Source: Flavobacteriales bacterium
GTDB lineage: Bacteria; Bacteroidota; Bacteroidia; Flavobacteriales_C; GCA-002722245
Assembly: GCA_023251095.1 (NCBI GenBank)
Contig: JAHEZL010000008.1
Location: 80,360-144,359 of the forward strand
Reading direction: 5' to 3'
Length of the DNA stretch: 64,000 nucleotides
Shown here: positions 32,359 through 42,116 of the stretch, one piece after another
Layout of the letters: the number at the start of each line of letters is the position of its first letter
How positions within the stretch are numbered: the first letter of the stretch is position 1
Translations under genes and position numbers: made by a program
The notes under the pieces: model-generated
What the model saw: only the letters and a program-made list of their open reading frames with translations
Database searches by the model: none
What the model was told of the DNA's origin: nothing

Positions 32359-35300
32359 ATGAAAAAAATACTTACTCTGCTCTTACTTGTTGCTGCATTT
32401 ACAGCATTTTCACAAAACGAAAAATATTTGGAAAGAACGGTAATTGTAAAGGTTAAACAGAGTTTTCGTTCCTATTGCTCTGAAAGCGGAGTTCAGTATC
32501 CCGGCTTGTCTCAGTTCCTGGATAAAATCAAAACACAGTCTTTTGCAAAAATATATCCTAAGCATATGGAAATGGCGAAATCCTATACCAGAAATGGTAT
32601 TCCATTCGTGGATTTGTCGCTGATTTATAAGGTGAAATACAATGAAGCTGTTTCAGTAGAGAAAGTAATTTCAGGATTAATGGCCATGGGCATTTTTGAA
32701 TATGCCGAACCAAGTTATGTTTTTACTACGCTTGGCGTTCCTAATGATCCGCTCATTAGCAATCAGTGGCATCTCACTAAAATTAAAGCCTTTCAGGCAT
32801 GGGATGTTACCATGGGGGATAGCAATATAGTAGTGGGTATTGTAGATACCGGAATTGAGTTGGATCATACGGATTTGGAGGCAAATATAAAGGTGAATTA
32901 TGCTGATCCTGTTGATGGAAATGACAATGACGGAGATGGTTATATTGATAATGTGAGAGGTTGGGATTTATATGGAAATGATAATGACGTATCGCATGAA
33001 GCTACCGGAACCCGCCGTCAGCATGGAACCTGGGCAAGCAGCTCGGTTGCCGAAGTGGCAGACAATAGTATTTATGGAGCAGGTGTTGGTTACAATACCA
33101 AAATCCTTCCTGTAAAAGTTGCCGATATAAACGGATCTATCGTTGCCGGTTATGAAGGTATTGTTTACGCAGCCGATCATGGTTGTGCTGTCATCAATGC
33201 TTCCTGGGGTTCTCCAAATGCGTGGACTCAGTACGGACAGGATGTGATCACTTATGCCACCATCAATAAAAATGCTCTCGTTACTTCAGCGGCGGCCAAT
33301 GACGACAAAGAAGATTTGTGGTATCCTGCTTCTTATGATTATGTGATTAGCGTTGGCGGATCAGATACTCTGGATAAAAAATGGATAGGTAATGTTGGCG
33401 GAAGTAATTACAACGAATTTGTGGATTTGCTGGCTCCGAGTATGAGGATTTTTGGAGCAGATATCGGCAATCATTATTATAATTTGGGTGGAGCAACTTC
33501 CTTTGCAGCTCCTCTGGTGGCAGCTGCTGGTGCACTGGTTAAAAAAATTCATCCTGAATATACAGCTTTACAGATTGGAGAAGCTTTAAAAAATTCAACA
33601 GATAGAATTGATACTATTCCATTTAATGCGACTTATGCAGGAAAACTGGGGTCGGGAAGATTGAATGTTTTTAGTGCGGTTACCTTAACAGGTGTTCCGG
33701 GTTTTATGGTGACGAATTATACGATCACGGATAATGGTGATAACATTTATCATATTGGTGATACCATTCGTTTGAAAGGGATCATCACTAATTTTTTAGC
33801 AGCAAGTTCCTCAGCAACTGCTACTATAAGTTCAGCATCACCTTACCTTACTTTTATTAATAACTCCTTGAATTTAGGAGCTGTGGCGAGTTTATCGACA
33901 AAAGATTTTACCTCAACTCCGTTTAGTTTTAAAGTTGCGGGAGGCACTCCAAACAATACTTACGCCAACGTGGTTATTACTTTTACCGATGGTGCATATA
34001 AAGAAACACAGGCTTTCAGAGTTCTTTTAAATCCGAACTTTTACAACATGGATGTAAACAAAGTCACCTTATCTGTAGGTGCTGATGGCCACTTAGGATT
34101 TATGTCGGCAGGACAAACTTCAGGCAACGGATTTACTTACAACGGCAGTTCCAACTACATATATGAAATGGGCGTTATGGTTTCCGATGCTTCTGCCAAT
34201 GTAATGTTTACCAACGACGGCGATTTTACAGCTGTGAATGCACTGGAAGTGAAACAACCGGGCTTGGAATCGGATAAGGATTTTAATGGTTTGATCAATG
34301 ACAATGCTGCCGGAGTAAATAAAATAGGTGTTCAGGTAAAGCACAAAACCTTGGGATGGAATGATCCGGGTTTGCGTGATTTTGTAATTGAAGAATACAA
34401 AGTAAAAAATACCAGCGGAGCCACTTTAAATAATGTGCGTGTTGGATTGTATGTGGATTGGGATATGGTTAGCTACACTACCAATGTTGCTTTGTATGAT
34501 AGTGCCAGCAAAATGGGTTATGCTTATGAATACAATACTACCAGTGCTTTTGCAGGAACAAAGGCATTAAAGCATAAATACAATGTAAATAATTATGCTT
34601 TGGATTGTAATGGCGCAAATGGAAGTATAAGCACTTATGATGTTGATGTTTTATCCGACGCTGAAAAGAAAACAGCTTTAACTACTTCCAGAAACGTAGC
34701 AGGTATAGGTGATGTGGCCATTTTGCTTAGTCAGGGACCTTTTACCATTGCAGCAGGGGACTCCATAACAGTGGCTTTTGCCTTAATTGCCGGAAATAAC
34801 TTCAATAGTTTAATTGCAAGCGGACTCAAAGCCGATTCCATCTATACTACTATAAGAAGCATCACCGCTACTAAAAACACTACTCATGTGAAATGTAAAG
34901 GGTCAGCAGACGGAACAGCTTCTGTTTCTGCGATATATGGAGTTCCGCCCTTTACTTATCAATGGAATGATATTGCGAATCAAACCACTCCAACGGCAAA
35001 TGCTTTGAGTGCAGGAAATTACTTGTGCGCCATTAAAGATGCAGTGAATAATAATACGCAAATCAGTGTTGATGTGACGGAAGCCGACTCTTTACTGGTG
35101 CTCTCCATAGTGGATACTACCGTGGTAAATGGCAGCTGCAATGGCAATGCAACGGTTTTGGCTGTGGGCGGAAAAACTCCTTTTACTTTTTTATGGGATG
35201 ACGCTTCCAGCCAAACTACAACAGTGGCATCTAATCTTTGTCAGGGTTCATACAAAGCTATTGTCACAGATGCTTATGGTTGTAAAGACACAGTAAGCGT

Positions 35301-35592
35301 AACCATCGATAACATTACCGGTACTTCTGAATTGGCAGGATTGGAGATTAAAGTGTTCCCAAATCCGGCAGTCAATCAGGCGTCAGTGAATATTAAAGGG
35401 AATTATAAAGGCATAGTAAGCTTGTCGTTGTATGATATTACAGGTCGAATGATTCAGTCGCAAAATATGTCGGCAGCGGCAGGATCGGTTTCTATCACTT
35501 TGGATTTAAGTAATCTTGAATCGGGCATCTATCTGTTGAGAATTAACAATGGTGGTGTAAATCAGGAGGTTAAATTAAGTGTGAGCAGATAA
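32359..35592 (+). CDS. Type IX-secreted subtilisin-like protease (first of tandem pair)
   Basis: 1077 residues. Signal peptide to about AFSQ; propeptide (about 25-120) ending IFEYAEPSY. The S8 catalytic domain (about 130-450) has Asp in GIVDTGIELDH (about 160), His in RRQHGTWASS (about 221) and Ser in GGATSFAAPLVAAA (about 380), plus an Asp-rich Ca2+ loop NDNDGDGYID. Next come beta-sandwich regions, two SprB-like repeats (VKCKGSADGTASV ... YQWND; NGSCNGNATVLAVGGKTPFTFLW) and a Por sorting domain (VFPNPAVNQ ... SGIYLLRI). It should act at or outside the cell surface. Confidence 0.92.
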   Translation: MKKILTLLLLVAAFTAFSQNEKYLERTVIVKVKQSFRSYCSESGVQYPGLSQFLDKIKTQSFAKIYPKHMEMAKSYTRNGIPFVDLSLIYKVKYNEAVSVEKVISGLMAMGIFEYAEPSYVFTTLGVPNDPLISNQWHLTKIKAFQAWDVTMGDSNIVVGIVDTGIELDHTDLEANIKVNYADPVDGNDNDGDGYIDNVRGWDLYGNDNDVSHEATGTRRQHGTWASSSVAEVADNSIYGAGVGYNTKILPVKVADINGSIVAGYEGIVYAADHGCAVINASWGSPNAWTQYGQDVITYATINKNALVTSAAANDDKEDLWYPASYDYVISVGGSDTLDKKWIGNVGGSNYNEFVDLLAPSMRIFGADIGNHYYNLGGATSFAAPLVAAAGALVKKIHPEYTALQIGEALKNSTDRIDTIPFNATYAGKLGSGRLNVFSAVTLTGVPGFMVTNYTITDNGDNIYHIGDTIRLKGIITNFLAASSSATATISSASPYLTFINNSLNLGAVASLSTKDFTSTPFSFKVAGGTPNNTYANVVITFTDGAYKETQAFRVLLNPNFYNMDVNKVTLSVGADGHLGFMSAGQTSGNGFTYNGSSNYIYEMGVMVSDASANVMFTNDGDFTAVNALEVKQPGLESDKDFNGLINDNAAGVNKIGVQVKHKTLGWNDPGLRDFVIEEYKVKNTSGATLNNVRVGLYVDWDMVSYTTNVALYDSASKMGYAYEYNTTSAFAGTKALKHKYNVNNYALDCNGANGSISTYDVDVLSDAEKKTALTTSRNVAGIGDVAILLSQGPFTIAAGDSITVAFALIAGNNFNSLIASGLKADSIYTTIRSITATKNTTHVKCKGSADGTASVSAIYGVPPFTYQWNDIANQTTPTANALSAGNYLCAIKDAVNNNTQISVDVTEADSLLVLSIVDTTVVNGSCNGNATVLAVGGKTPFTFLWDDASSQTTTVASNLCQGSYKAIVTDAYGCKDTVSVTIDNITGTSELAGLEIKVFPNPAVNQASVNIKGNYKGIVSLSLYDITGRMIQSQNMSAAAGSVSITLDLSNLESGIYLLRINNGGVNQEVKLSVSR

Positions 35593-35654
35593 TTTAATCT
35601 ATAACCTTATCCAAAGTCGCTACGTAGAATGACGTATGATTATACACATTTTAC

Positions 35655-38600
35655 ATGCGTAGATTTTTACTTTCAGTAATTTTTATTGGATTTTCTTTTT
35701 TGTTTTCCTTTGCGCAAATCCCAGGATTTAAAGGGCGTTCAGGCTATTTTAAAATGCCTGTAACGATTCAGCAAGGAGATTATGTAGAGAAAAAAATCGT
35801 ATTTAAACTCAAGAAAGATTACAGCACTTTAATCTATGGGGATAATATCAATCATTCCGATTTTCAGGCATTGATGATTGCTATTAATGGTAAAGTAAAA
35901 AGAAAACATCCAAATGCTGTTCAAAGCATTCATAATCTTAAGAGCACAGGCATAAGCGCAAATCCCTTATCAATGATTTTTGAAATTGAATATCGTGATC
36001 CTTATTCGGTGGAGCAGGTAATCAATCAGTTGTATTCGTTCAATCTTGTGGAATATGCCGAACCTTTATATATTCCTAAATTATTGTATAATGATCCTCA
36101 TATTACAGATCAATACTATTTGGCTCGTATCGATGCATTGTCTGCGTGGAATCAGGAAAAAGGAGATACAAATATCGTGATTGGTATTGTGGATACGGGA
36201 GTGGAGTTGACTCACCCCGATTTAATAAAAAATATCAAGCACAATTATGCTGACCTTATAGATGGTATGGACAATGATGGTGACGGGTATATTGATAATT
36301 TTACCGGATGGGATTTGGGAGAAGCTGACAATAACCCAACGCCTACTGTAGGCGGACATCATGGTACCTGGGTTTCGGGTTGTGCTGCTGCTGTTCCCGA
36401 TAATAACGACGGAGGAGTAGGAGTGGGTTTTAACACGAAGATAATGCCTATTAAAATTACTAATTCGAGTGGTTATCTGACGGCTGCTTATGATGGTATC
36501 ATATACGCTGCTGAACATGGTTGTAGAGTGATTAACACCTCATGGGGAACAGAAGGAGCTTATTCTCAATACTGCCAGGAAATAATTGATTATGCTGTAA
36601 GCAAAGGATGTGTGGTAGTTGCAGCAGCAGGGAATAGCAATAATGAAGGGTTATTTTATCCTGCTTCTTATGAGAATGTAATCAGTGTGGCAGGTACGGA
36701 TCAAACAGATCAAAAATGGATTTATAATGCTCCGAATGGATCGAATTATAATGGTTATGTAGATATATGTGCTCCCGCAAAAGCTATTTATACTACCTAT
36801 CAGGGTGGAGGATTTATTAACATCGGCGGAGGAACTTCTTTTTCTTCTCCGCAGGTTGCTGCAGCTGCAGCCTTAGTAATGGCTAAATTCCACGGATACA
36901 ATAATAAACAAGTGGTTTGCCAGCTTAAAGCAACTGTTGATGATATTTACGCAATCCCTTTCAATGCCCCTTATGTAGGAAAAATGGGATCAGGAAGATT
37001 GAATGTTAATAATGCCCTTACTCAAACAGGATTTCCTTATGTGCAACCCATTTCAGTGCATGCCAATTATGGTCGATTAGATACAGGTGAAACGGTAGAT
37101 CTATGGATAGATATGATCAATTATCTTACTGCAACCACCGGTGTTACAGCTAAAATTTCAAGTACCAATCCCAATATTACAATTATCAACAATACTTGTT
37201 CTTATGGTTCAATAGCCAATATGGAAACCAAAGTGGGCGCTAGTCCTTTTAAGATAGTGGTTGGGAGTGGCGCATCTATCAATGAATTGGTTGTTTTTGA
37301 GGTTCAGGTTACCAATGGGCCACATACCTGGACAGAGAATACTTCCATAAGAGTGAATCGGGATTATGTGGATGTTATCGTTAATGATTTGAGAACTTCC
37401 GTTACCAATTATGGAAGTATTGGATATGATTTCGGACTTTTCGGGCAAGGGGTGAAATATAAAAACAACACTTCTCTCATGTATGAAATAGGCTTGATGA
37501 TTGGTACTGATTCTTCACATGTATCGGCTGCCAGAGATTTTGAATTTTATACTGATCCCCTTATGACTGTTGCTTCTCCGGGAGAATCAGAATTTGATGT
37601 TAAAGGAACTTTTAGCGATCAATCTGCCGGATCAAGTGCTTTGAATATTCAAATTAATCAGAAAACTTTAGCCTGGACTACTACGGGTAATAGTAAATAT
37701 GTAATTGTAGAATATTGTATCAAGAATAAGGCGGCAGGGGATATCAATAATGCTTATGTGGGTTTGTATGCCGACTTTGATATTATTGACGGTAAAAAAA
37801 ATAAGGTAGGATATGTTGCAGGTAAAAAATTAGGATATGGCTATAAAGAAGGGGGGATATACTCAGGAGTGCAATTGTTAACTAACGAAACAGCTAATTT
37901 TTATGCTATAAATAATGACGGTTCCAGTGGAAGTATAAATATTAATGATGGCTTTTCTTCAGCAGAGCAATTTCAGGCACTTTCTGCAGGCACATCACAT
38001 ACTTCTGCCACAGAGGGTGATATTGCGGGTATGATGAGTGCCGGACCAATTAACATAGCAAAGGGAGATTCAGTGTGGGTTGCTTTTGCTATTATGGGAG
38101 GTGATAATCTAAATGACCTCATTACTTCAGCAAATAATGCAAGTATTAACTACAAGAATTTAAGAGCCGTTCAGGCTTCATTAGTTGATTTCTCGGATGT
38201 TTCCTGTTATGGAGTTGCCGATGGGAAAATTTCGTTGGAATTGACTCACGGAGTAGCACCTTATACTGTTTCGTGGAGCAATGCTCCGGGTAATACTTCA
38301 GCAACAGCAACAAATCTTACTAAAGGAAATTATGTTGTAAAGGTTAAGGATAAAATGAAATTTGAGGTGACGCAAAACTATACCATTAGTGAGCCTTCAA
38401 AACTTCAAATGACTAAAGGAGCCATTCAGGATGTTAAATGTTATGGTGATAATACCGGTAGTGTTCAATTAACGGTATCGGGAGGAAGTCCTAATTATTA
38501 TTATGATTGGCATAACTCTTCTATTTCCAGTATAGCTTCTCCTAATTTACCTGCAGGAACGCATATTTTAACTTTGTCGGATGCACGTGGTTGTTCAATC

Positions 38601-39158
38601 ACCGATACTATTGAGGTTAAACAACCCGAGAAATTAGCTTTAAATGTCACTCATGTAAGTAATGATACTACAGGAACAGGGAAGGGTAACGCAACAGTAT
38701 CATTGTCGGGTGGAACTTTGCCGTATAGTTATTTGTGGGATGATTCTTTGGCTCAGCACAGTTCAACAGCTTCGGGCTTGTTTGCTAAAACATATACCAT
38801 CTCTGTTAGTGATAATAACAATTGCTCTGTTTCGCAAGAGATAGTAGTATCCGGTAAACCTGAGGTCAATAAAAATGCCGTTGAAGAAAATGATCCTGCC
38901 AAATACAATATGAGTATTTTTCCTAATCCTGCTACAAATTACTTTTTTATTGAATTTGAATTATCCGAAACAGGAATCATTGATTTATCCCTCTATGATC
39001 AAAATGGTAAAAAAGCCAAACAAGTTTTAACTGGTAATTACAACAAAGGATCTTATAAAACATTAGTATATACTGATGATTTGAGCGCAGGATACTATTT
39101 TTACCGCTTGAAAACCGGCACTTCTTCAGCAGCTGGAAAAGTGAACGTATTGAACTAA
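35655..39158 (+). CDS. Type IX-secreted subtilisin-like protease (second of tandem pair)
   Basis: 1167 residues, a paralogue of the preceding gene, 62 nt away. Catalytic Asp in GIVDTGVELTHPD (about 178), His in GGHHGTWVSGCAA (about 235), Ser in GGGTSFSSPQVAAAAAL (about 394). It carries three SprB-like repeats (VSCYGVADGKISLELTHGV, VKCYGDNTGSVQLTVSGGS, and a third with GTLPYSYLWDDS) and a sorting domain (IFPNPATNYFFIEF ... YYFYRLKTG). The two differ most in the C-terminal repeats, as expected for surface-binding parts. Confidence 0.92.
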   Translation: MRRFLLSVIFIGFSFLFSFAQIPGFKGRSGYFKMPVTIQQGDYVEKKIVFKLKKDYSTLIYGDNINHSDFQALMIAINGKVKRKHPNAVQSIHNLKSTGISANPLSMIFEIEYRDPYSVEQVINQLYSFNLVEYAEPLYIPKLLYNDPHITDQYYLARIDALSAWNQEKGDTNIVIGIVDTGVELTHPDLIKNIKHNYADLIDGMDNDGDGYIDNFTGWDLGEADNNPTPTVGGHHGTWVSGCAAAVPDNNDGGVGVGFNTKIMPIKITNSSGYLTAAYDGIIYAAEHGCRVINTSWGTEGAYSQYCQEIIDYAVSKGCVVVAAAGNSNNEGLFYPASYENVISVAGTDQTDQKWIYNAPNGSNYNGYVDICAPAKAIYTTYQGGGFINIGGGTSFSSPQVAAAAALVMAKFHGYNNKQVVCQLKATVDDIYAIPFNAPYVGKMGSGRLNVNNALTQTGFPYVQPISVHANYGRLDTGETVDLWIDMINYLTATTGVTAKISSTNPNITIINNTCSYGSIANMETKVGASPFKIVVGSGASINELVVFEVQVTNGPHTWTENTSIRVNRDYVDVIVNDLRTSVTNYGSIGYDFGLFGQGVKYKNNTSLMYEIGLMIGTDSSHVSAARDFEFYTDPLMTVASPGESEFDVKGTFSDQSAGSSALNIQINQKTLAWTTTGNSKYVIVEYCIKNKAAGDINNAYVGLYADFDIIDGKKNKVGYVAGKKLGYGYKEGGIYSGVQLLTNETANFYAINNDGSSGSININDGFSSAEQFQALSAGTSHTSATEGDIAGMMSAGPINIAKGDSVWVAFAIMGGDNLNDLITSANNASINYKNLRAVQASLVDFSDVSCYGVADGKISLELTHGVAPYTVSWSNAPGNTSATATNLTKGNYVVKVKDKMKFEVTQNYTISEPSKLQMTKGAIQDVKCYGDNTGSVQLTVSGGSPNYYYDWHNSSISSIASPNLPAGTHILTLSDARGCSITDTIEVKQPEKLALNVTHVSNDTTGTGKGNATVSLSGGTLPYSYLWDDSLAQHSSTASGLFAKTYTISVSDNNNCSVSQEIVVSGKPEVNKNAVEENDPAKYNMSIFPNPATNYFFIEFELSETGIIDLSLYDQNGKKAKQVLTGNYNKGSYKTLVYTDDLSAGYYFYRLKTGTSSAAGKVNVLN

Positions 39159-39234
39159 TATCGGCTCCTTCCTGCACTTTTACTCCCAGAACTAAATTTA
39201 TTTTTTTAACTTTCCGCAAAATTAAAGGTCGTAT

Positions 39235-39819
39235 ATGGATATTACAGGAATTTTTGCAATCAGTGGAAAGCCGGGATTGTTTAAAAGTATTGCACAGAGC
39301 AAACATGGAGTTATTGTTGAATCTTTGATTGATAAAAAACGATTCAATGCTTACACAAGCTACAAAGTAAGCGCATTAGAGGATATTACAGTATTTTCAA
39401 CGGATGAAGACATCACACTGCTTTCAGTATTTACTAAAATAGCTGAAAAAGAAGATTTTAAAGCCCTGGATTTTTTAGATAAATCGTCTCCTGAAGAATT
39501 AAGAAAATTCTTTGCTTCGGTGATCACTAATTATGATGCCGACAGAGTATATGATTCTGACATCAAGAAAATTTTAAAATGGTACAACTTGTTGCACCAA
39601 AACAACAGAATAGCCAAAGCTGTTGAGGAAAAAGCAGAAGCCAAAGCAAAACCAGCTAAAGAAACCAAAGAAGCAGAAGAAGCACCGGTAAAAGAGAAAG
39701 CTGCTCCTAAAGCAAAAGCTCCGGCAAAGGCGAAAGCTCCTAAGGAAGCAGAAGAATCTGCTGAGCCGAAAAAGAAAAAAGCTCCCGCTGCAAAAACAAC
39801 AAAGAAAAAAGCGGAATAA
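39235..39819 (+). CDS. DUF5606 protein with Lys/Ala-rich tail
   Basis: 194 residues. Residues 1-130 match the Bacteroidota-specific DUF5606 domain (DITGIFAISGKPGLFKSIAQ ... KFFASVITNYDADRVYDSDIKKILKWYNLL). Residues 135-194 are a low-complexity tail of KAK/APK/KEAEE repeats, probably disordered and nucleic-acid or ribosome associated. The function is unknown. Confidence 0.88.
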   Translation: MDITGIFAISGKPGLFKSIAQSKHGVIVESLIDKKRFNAYTSYKVSALEDITVFSTDEDITLLSVFTKIAEKEDFKALDFLDKSSPEELRKFFASVITNYDADRVYDSDIKKILKWYNLLHQNNRIAKAVEEKAEAKAKPAKETKEAEEAPVKEKAAPKAKAPAKAKAPKEAEESAEPKKKKAPAAKTTKKKAE

Positions 39820-39845
39820 TTATATAGGCAATTCCTTAAAAAAGC

Positions 39846-39874
39846 AATCCCATCATGAACTTCATGATGGGATT
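39846..39874. terminator. Bidirectional terminator between the DUF5606 gene and murB
   Basis: AATCCCATCATGA / TCATGATGGGATT, 13-bp stem with a 3-nt loop and T run, between two convergent stops. Confidence 0.85.
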
Positions 39875-39895
39875 TTTATTTGTGACGATCGGGCG

Positions 39896-40909
39896 TTATA
39901 TCATATTCACTTCTCTCTCAAGTGTAATTCCAAACATTTTTTCAATGGAAGCAATGATCTCCGAAGATAAATTGTAAATCTGATCCCCTGTTGCTCCGCC
40001 ATAGTTTACCAAAACCAAAGCCTGGTTTTTATGTACGCCATATTCACCAAAAGTTTTGCCCTTCCAGCCTGCTTTTTCAATGAGCCAGCCCGCAGCAATT
40101 TTAGTGTTCTTTTCGGCAGGATAAGCACTGATATCGGGGAAGAGACCTTTTAATTCAGAGTACTGTTCGTTTGAAATCACGGGATTTTTAAAGAAACTTC
40201 CGGCATTTCCTATTTGAGCAGGATCGGGCAATTTAGATCGGCGGATGCTGCATACCGCATCGCTGATAGCTTTTACAGACAATTCAGTCACCTTCATTTT
40301 TTCCAGTTCAGTTTGTATTTGTCCGTAATCGGTTCTGAATTTTGGTTTTTTGCTGAGTTTGAAAGTCACGGAAGTGATGAAGTATTGTCCTTTCAAATCG
40401 TGCTTGAACACACTTTCTCTGTAGCCGAAATTACATTCGGAAAGAGAGAAGGTTTTGGTATATCCTTCATTTAAATGAAGGGCTTCCAGCTCGTAAAAAG
40501 TGTCTTTTATTTCGGCGCCGTAAGCACCTATATTCTGAATAGGACTCGCGCCAACACTGCCTGGTATGAGGGAAAGATTTTCCAGTCCGCCATAATTTTT
40601 AGCAATGCAATACAAAACGAATTCGTGCCATACTTCTCCCGATTGGGCTTTCACGAAAACATGCTCGTCGGTTTCCTTTACAATTTCTTTTCCCAGTAAA
40701 TTGTTTTTAAGTACCAGTCCGTTAAAATTTTTAGTGAATAAAACATTGCTTCCGCCGCCCAGCAATAGCGTAGCGTGTTTTTCGGGTAGTTTTTGTTTTA
40801 CTATTTCCCGGGCATCTTCCATACTGTTAATGTTGGCAAACAAGTTGGCCGAAGCATTGATATGAAAGGTATTGAAAGGAAGAAGAGAAATATTTTGTTC
40901 AATCAGCAT
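39896..40909 (-). CDS. murB: UDP-N-acetylmuramate dehydrogenase
   Basis: 337 residues of the type I (E. coli-like) form. FAD-binding motifs: LLLGGGSNVLF, SLIPGSVGASPIQNIGAYG. The active-site loop has YRESVFK, and the catalytic Ser is in GNAGSFFKNP. It reduces the enolpyruvyl group of UDP-GlcNAc-enolpyruvate with NADPH in peptidoglycan precursor synthesis in the cytoplasm. Divergent from the glycosyltransferase pair. Confidence 0.95.
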   Translation of the reverse strand: MLIEQNISLLPFNTFHINASANLFANINSMEDAREIVKQKLPEKHATLLLGGGSNVLFTKNFNGLVLKNNLLGKEIVKETDEHVFVKAQSGEVWHEFVLYCIAKNYGGLENLSLIPGSVGASPIQNIGAYGAEIKDTFYELEALHLNEGYTKTFSLSECNFGYRESVFKHDLKGQYFITSVTFKLSKKPKFRTDYGQIQTELEKMKVTELSVKAISDAVCSIRRSKLPDPAQIGNAGSFFKNPVISNEQYSELKGLFPDISAYPAEKNTKIAAGWLIEKAGWKGKTFGEYGVHKNQALVLVNYGGATGDQIYNLSSEIIASIEKMFGITLEREVNMI

Positions 40910-40991
40910 AGGAAAACAATTGTTGGTTAAAGGTAAGGATCGTGTTGTAAATCAGGGGTGAAAAAATTAGGTTTGTATAAACATTCCGTAT

Positions 40992-42116
40992 TTGAAAAAG
41001 GTTGTCGTATCCGTTACCAATGATCTCACTACTGACCAAAGAGTGCATAGGCATTGTGCAACGCTTGTGGAGATGGGTTATGATGTTGTACTGGTAGGCA
41101 GGAAGCTGAGCGGCAGTTTGCCTTTGGCGCAAAGGAAATATGAGTGCCGGAGAATGAGCCTGTTTTTTTCTAAGGGCCCATTGTTTTACATGGAATACAA
41201 TTTCCGACTTTTTCTTTTCCTGCTTTTTCACCGTTTCGATTTTTTGCTGAGCAATGATCTGGATACTTTGCTTCCTAATTTTTTGGTATCGCGATTGAAA
41301 TCAAAACCTTTGGTTTATGATTCTCATGAATTTTACACAGGAGTACCCGAGTTGCAGAGCCGGCCGAGAGTACAAAAAATATGGACGAGGATAGAAAAAT
41401 TCATTTTTCCGAAATTAAAACATGTTTTTACCGTTAATCAGTCGATAGCTGATTTGTACAAAAACTTATATGGAAATTCAATTGAGGTGGTGAGAAATGT
41501 TCCGTTTAAAAAAGTTCGTCCGCAAGTAACTAAAAAAGAAATGGGATTGCCCGAAGGAAAAAAAATAATTTTGATGCAGGGCGCAGGAATCAATATCGAC
41601 AGGGGTGCGGAAGAAATGGTGGAAGCTTTAAAAATTGTGAATTCCGATCAATATCTGTTTCTAATTGTTGGTAGCGGTGATGTGCTTCCTTCCTTAAAGG
41701 AAATGGTGAAGAGGTACAAAATGGAGGACAAAGTTGTTTTCACAGGAAAGGTTCCTATGGATGAAGTAGTGCGCTATACAGTGCTGGCCGATGTGGGGAT
41801 CACGATGGATAAAGATACCAACGTGAATTATCGCTATAGCTTACCGAATAAGCTTTTCGACTATATTCAATGTGGTGTTCCGGTATTGGCCACCAACCTT
41901 GTGGAGATTCGTAACATCATAGAAAAATATAAGGTGGGTGAAGTCATTTCAAATTCTGATCCTTTATATCTTTCCAAAACAATGGTCGATTTTTTGAATA
42001 ATGAAAGTAAATTAGCCGAGTACAAAAAAAACGCATTGACAGCAGCGGAAGAATTATGCTGGGAAAAAGAAAAAATAAAGTTTGAGCAAGTCATCTCCAA
42101 TGTCGTTAAAGCCTAA
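40992..42116 (+). CDS. Glycosyltransferase family 4-like protein (first)
   Basis: 374 residues. It starts with TTG at MKKVVVSVTNDLTTDQRVHR, as no ATG fits. GT-B fold: an N-terminal domain with YDSHEFYTGVPEL and a C-terminal GT1-type domain with LMQGAGINIDRGAEEMVEAL, the VGSGD loop, VVFTGKVP and the donor-binding DYIQCGVPVLATN. It should add a sugar to a cell-surface glycan; donor and acceptor are unknown. It overlaps the next glycosyltransferase gene by 17 nt. Confidence 0.85.
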   Translation: MKKVVVSVTNDLTTDQRVHRHCATLVEMGYDVVLVGRKLSGSLPLAQRKYECRRMSLFFSKGPLFYMEYNFRLFLFLLFHRFDFLLSNDLDTLLPNFLVSRLKSKPLVYDSHEFYTGVPELQSRPRVQKIWTRIEKFIFPKLKHVFTVNQSIADLYKNLYGNSIEVVRNVPFKKVRPQVTKKEMGLPEGKKIILMQGAGINIDRGAEEMVEALKIVNSDQYLFLIVGSGDVLPSLKEMVKRYKMEDKVVFTGKVPMDEVVRYTVLADVGITMDKDTNVNYRYSLPNKLFDYIQCGVPVLATNLVEIRNIIEKYKVGEVISNSDPLYLSKTMVDFLNNESKLAEYKKNALTAAEELCWEKEKIKFEQVISNVVKA

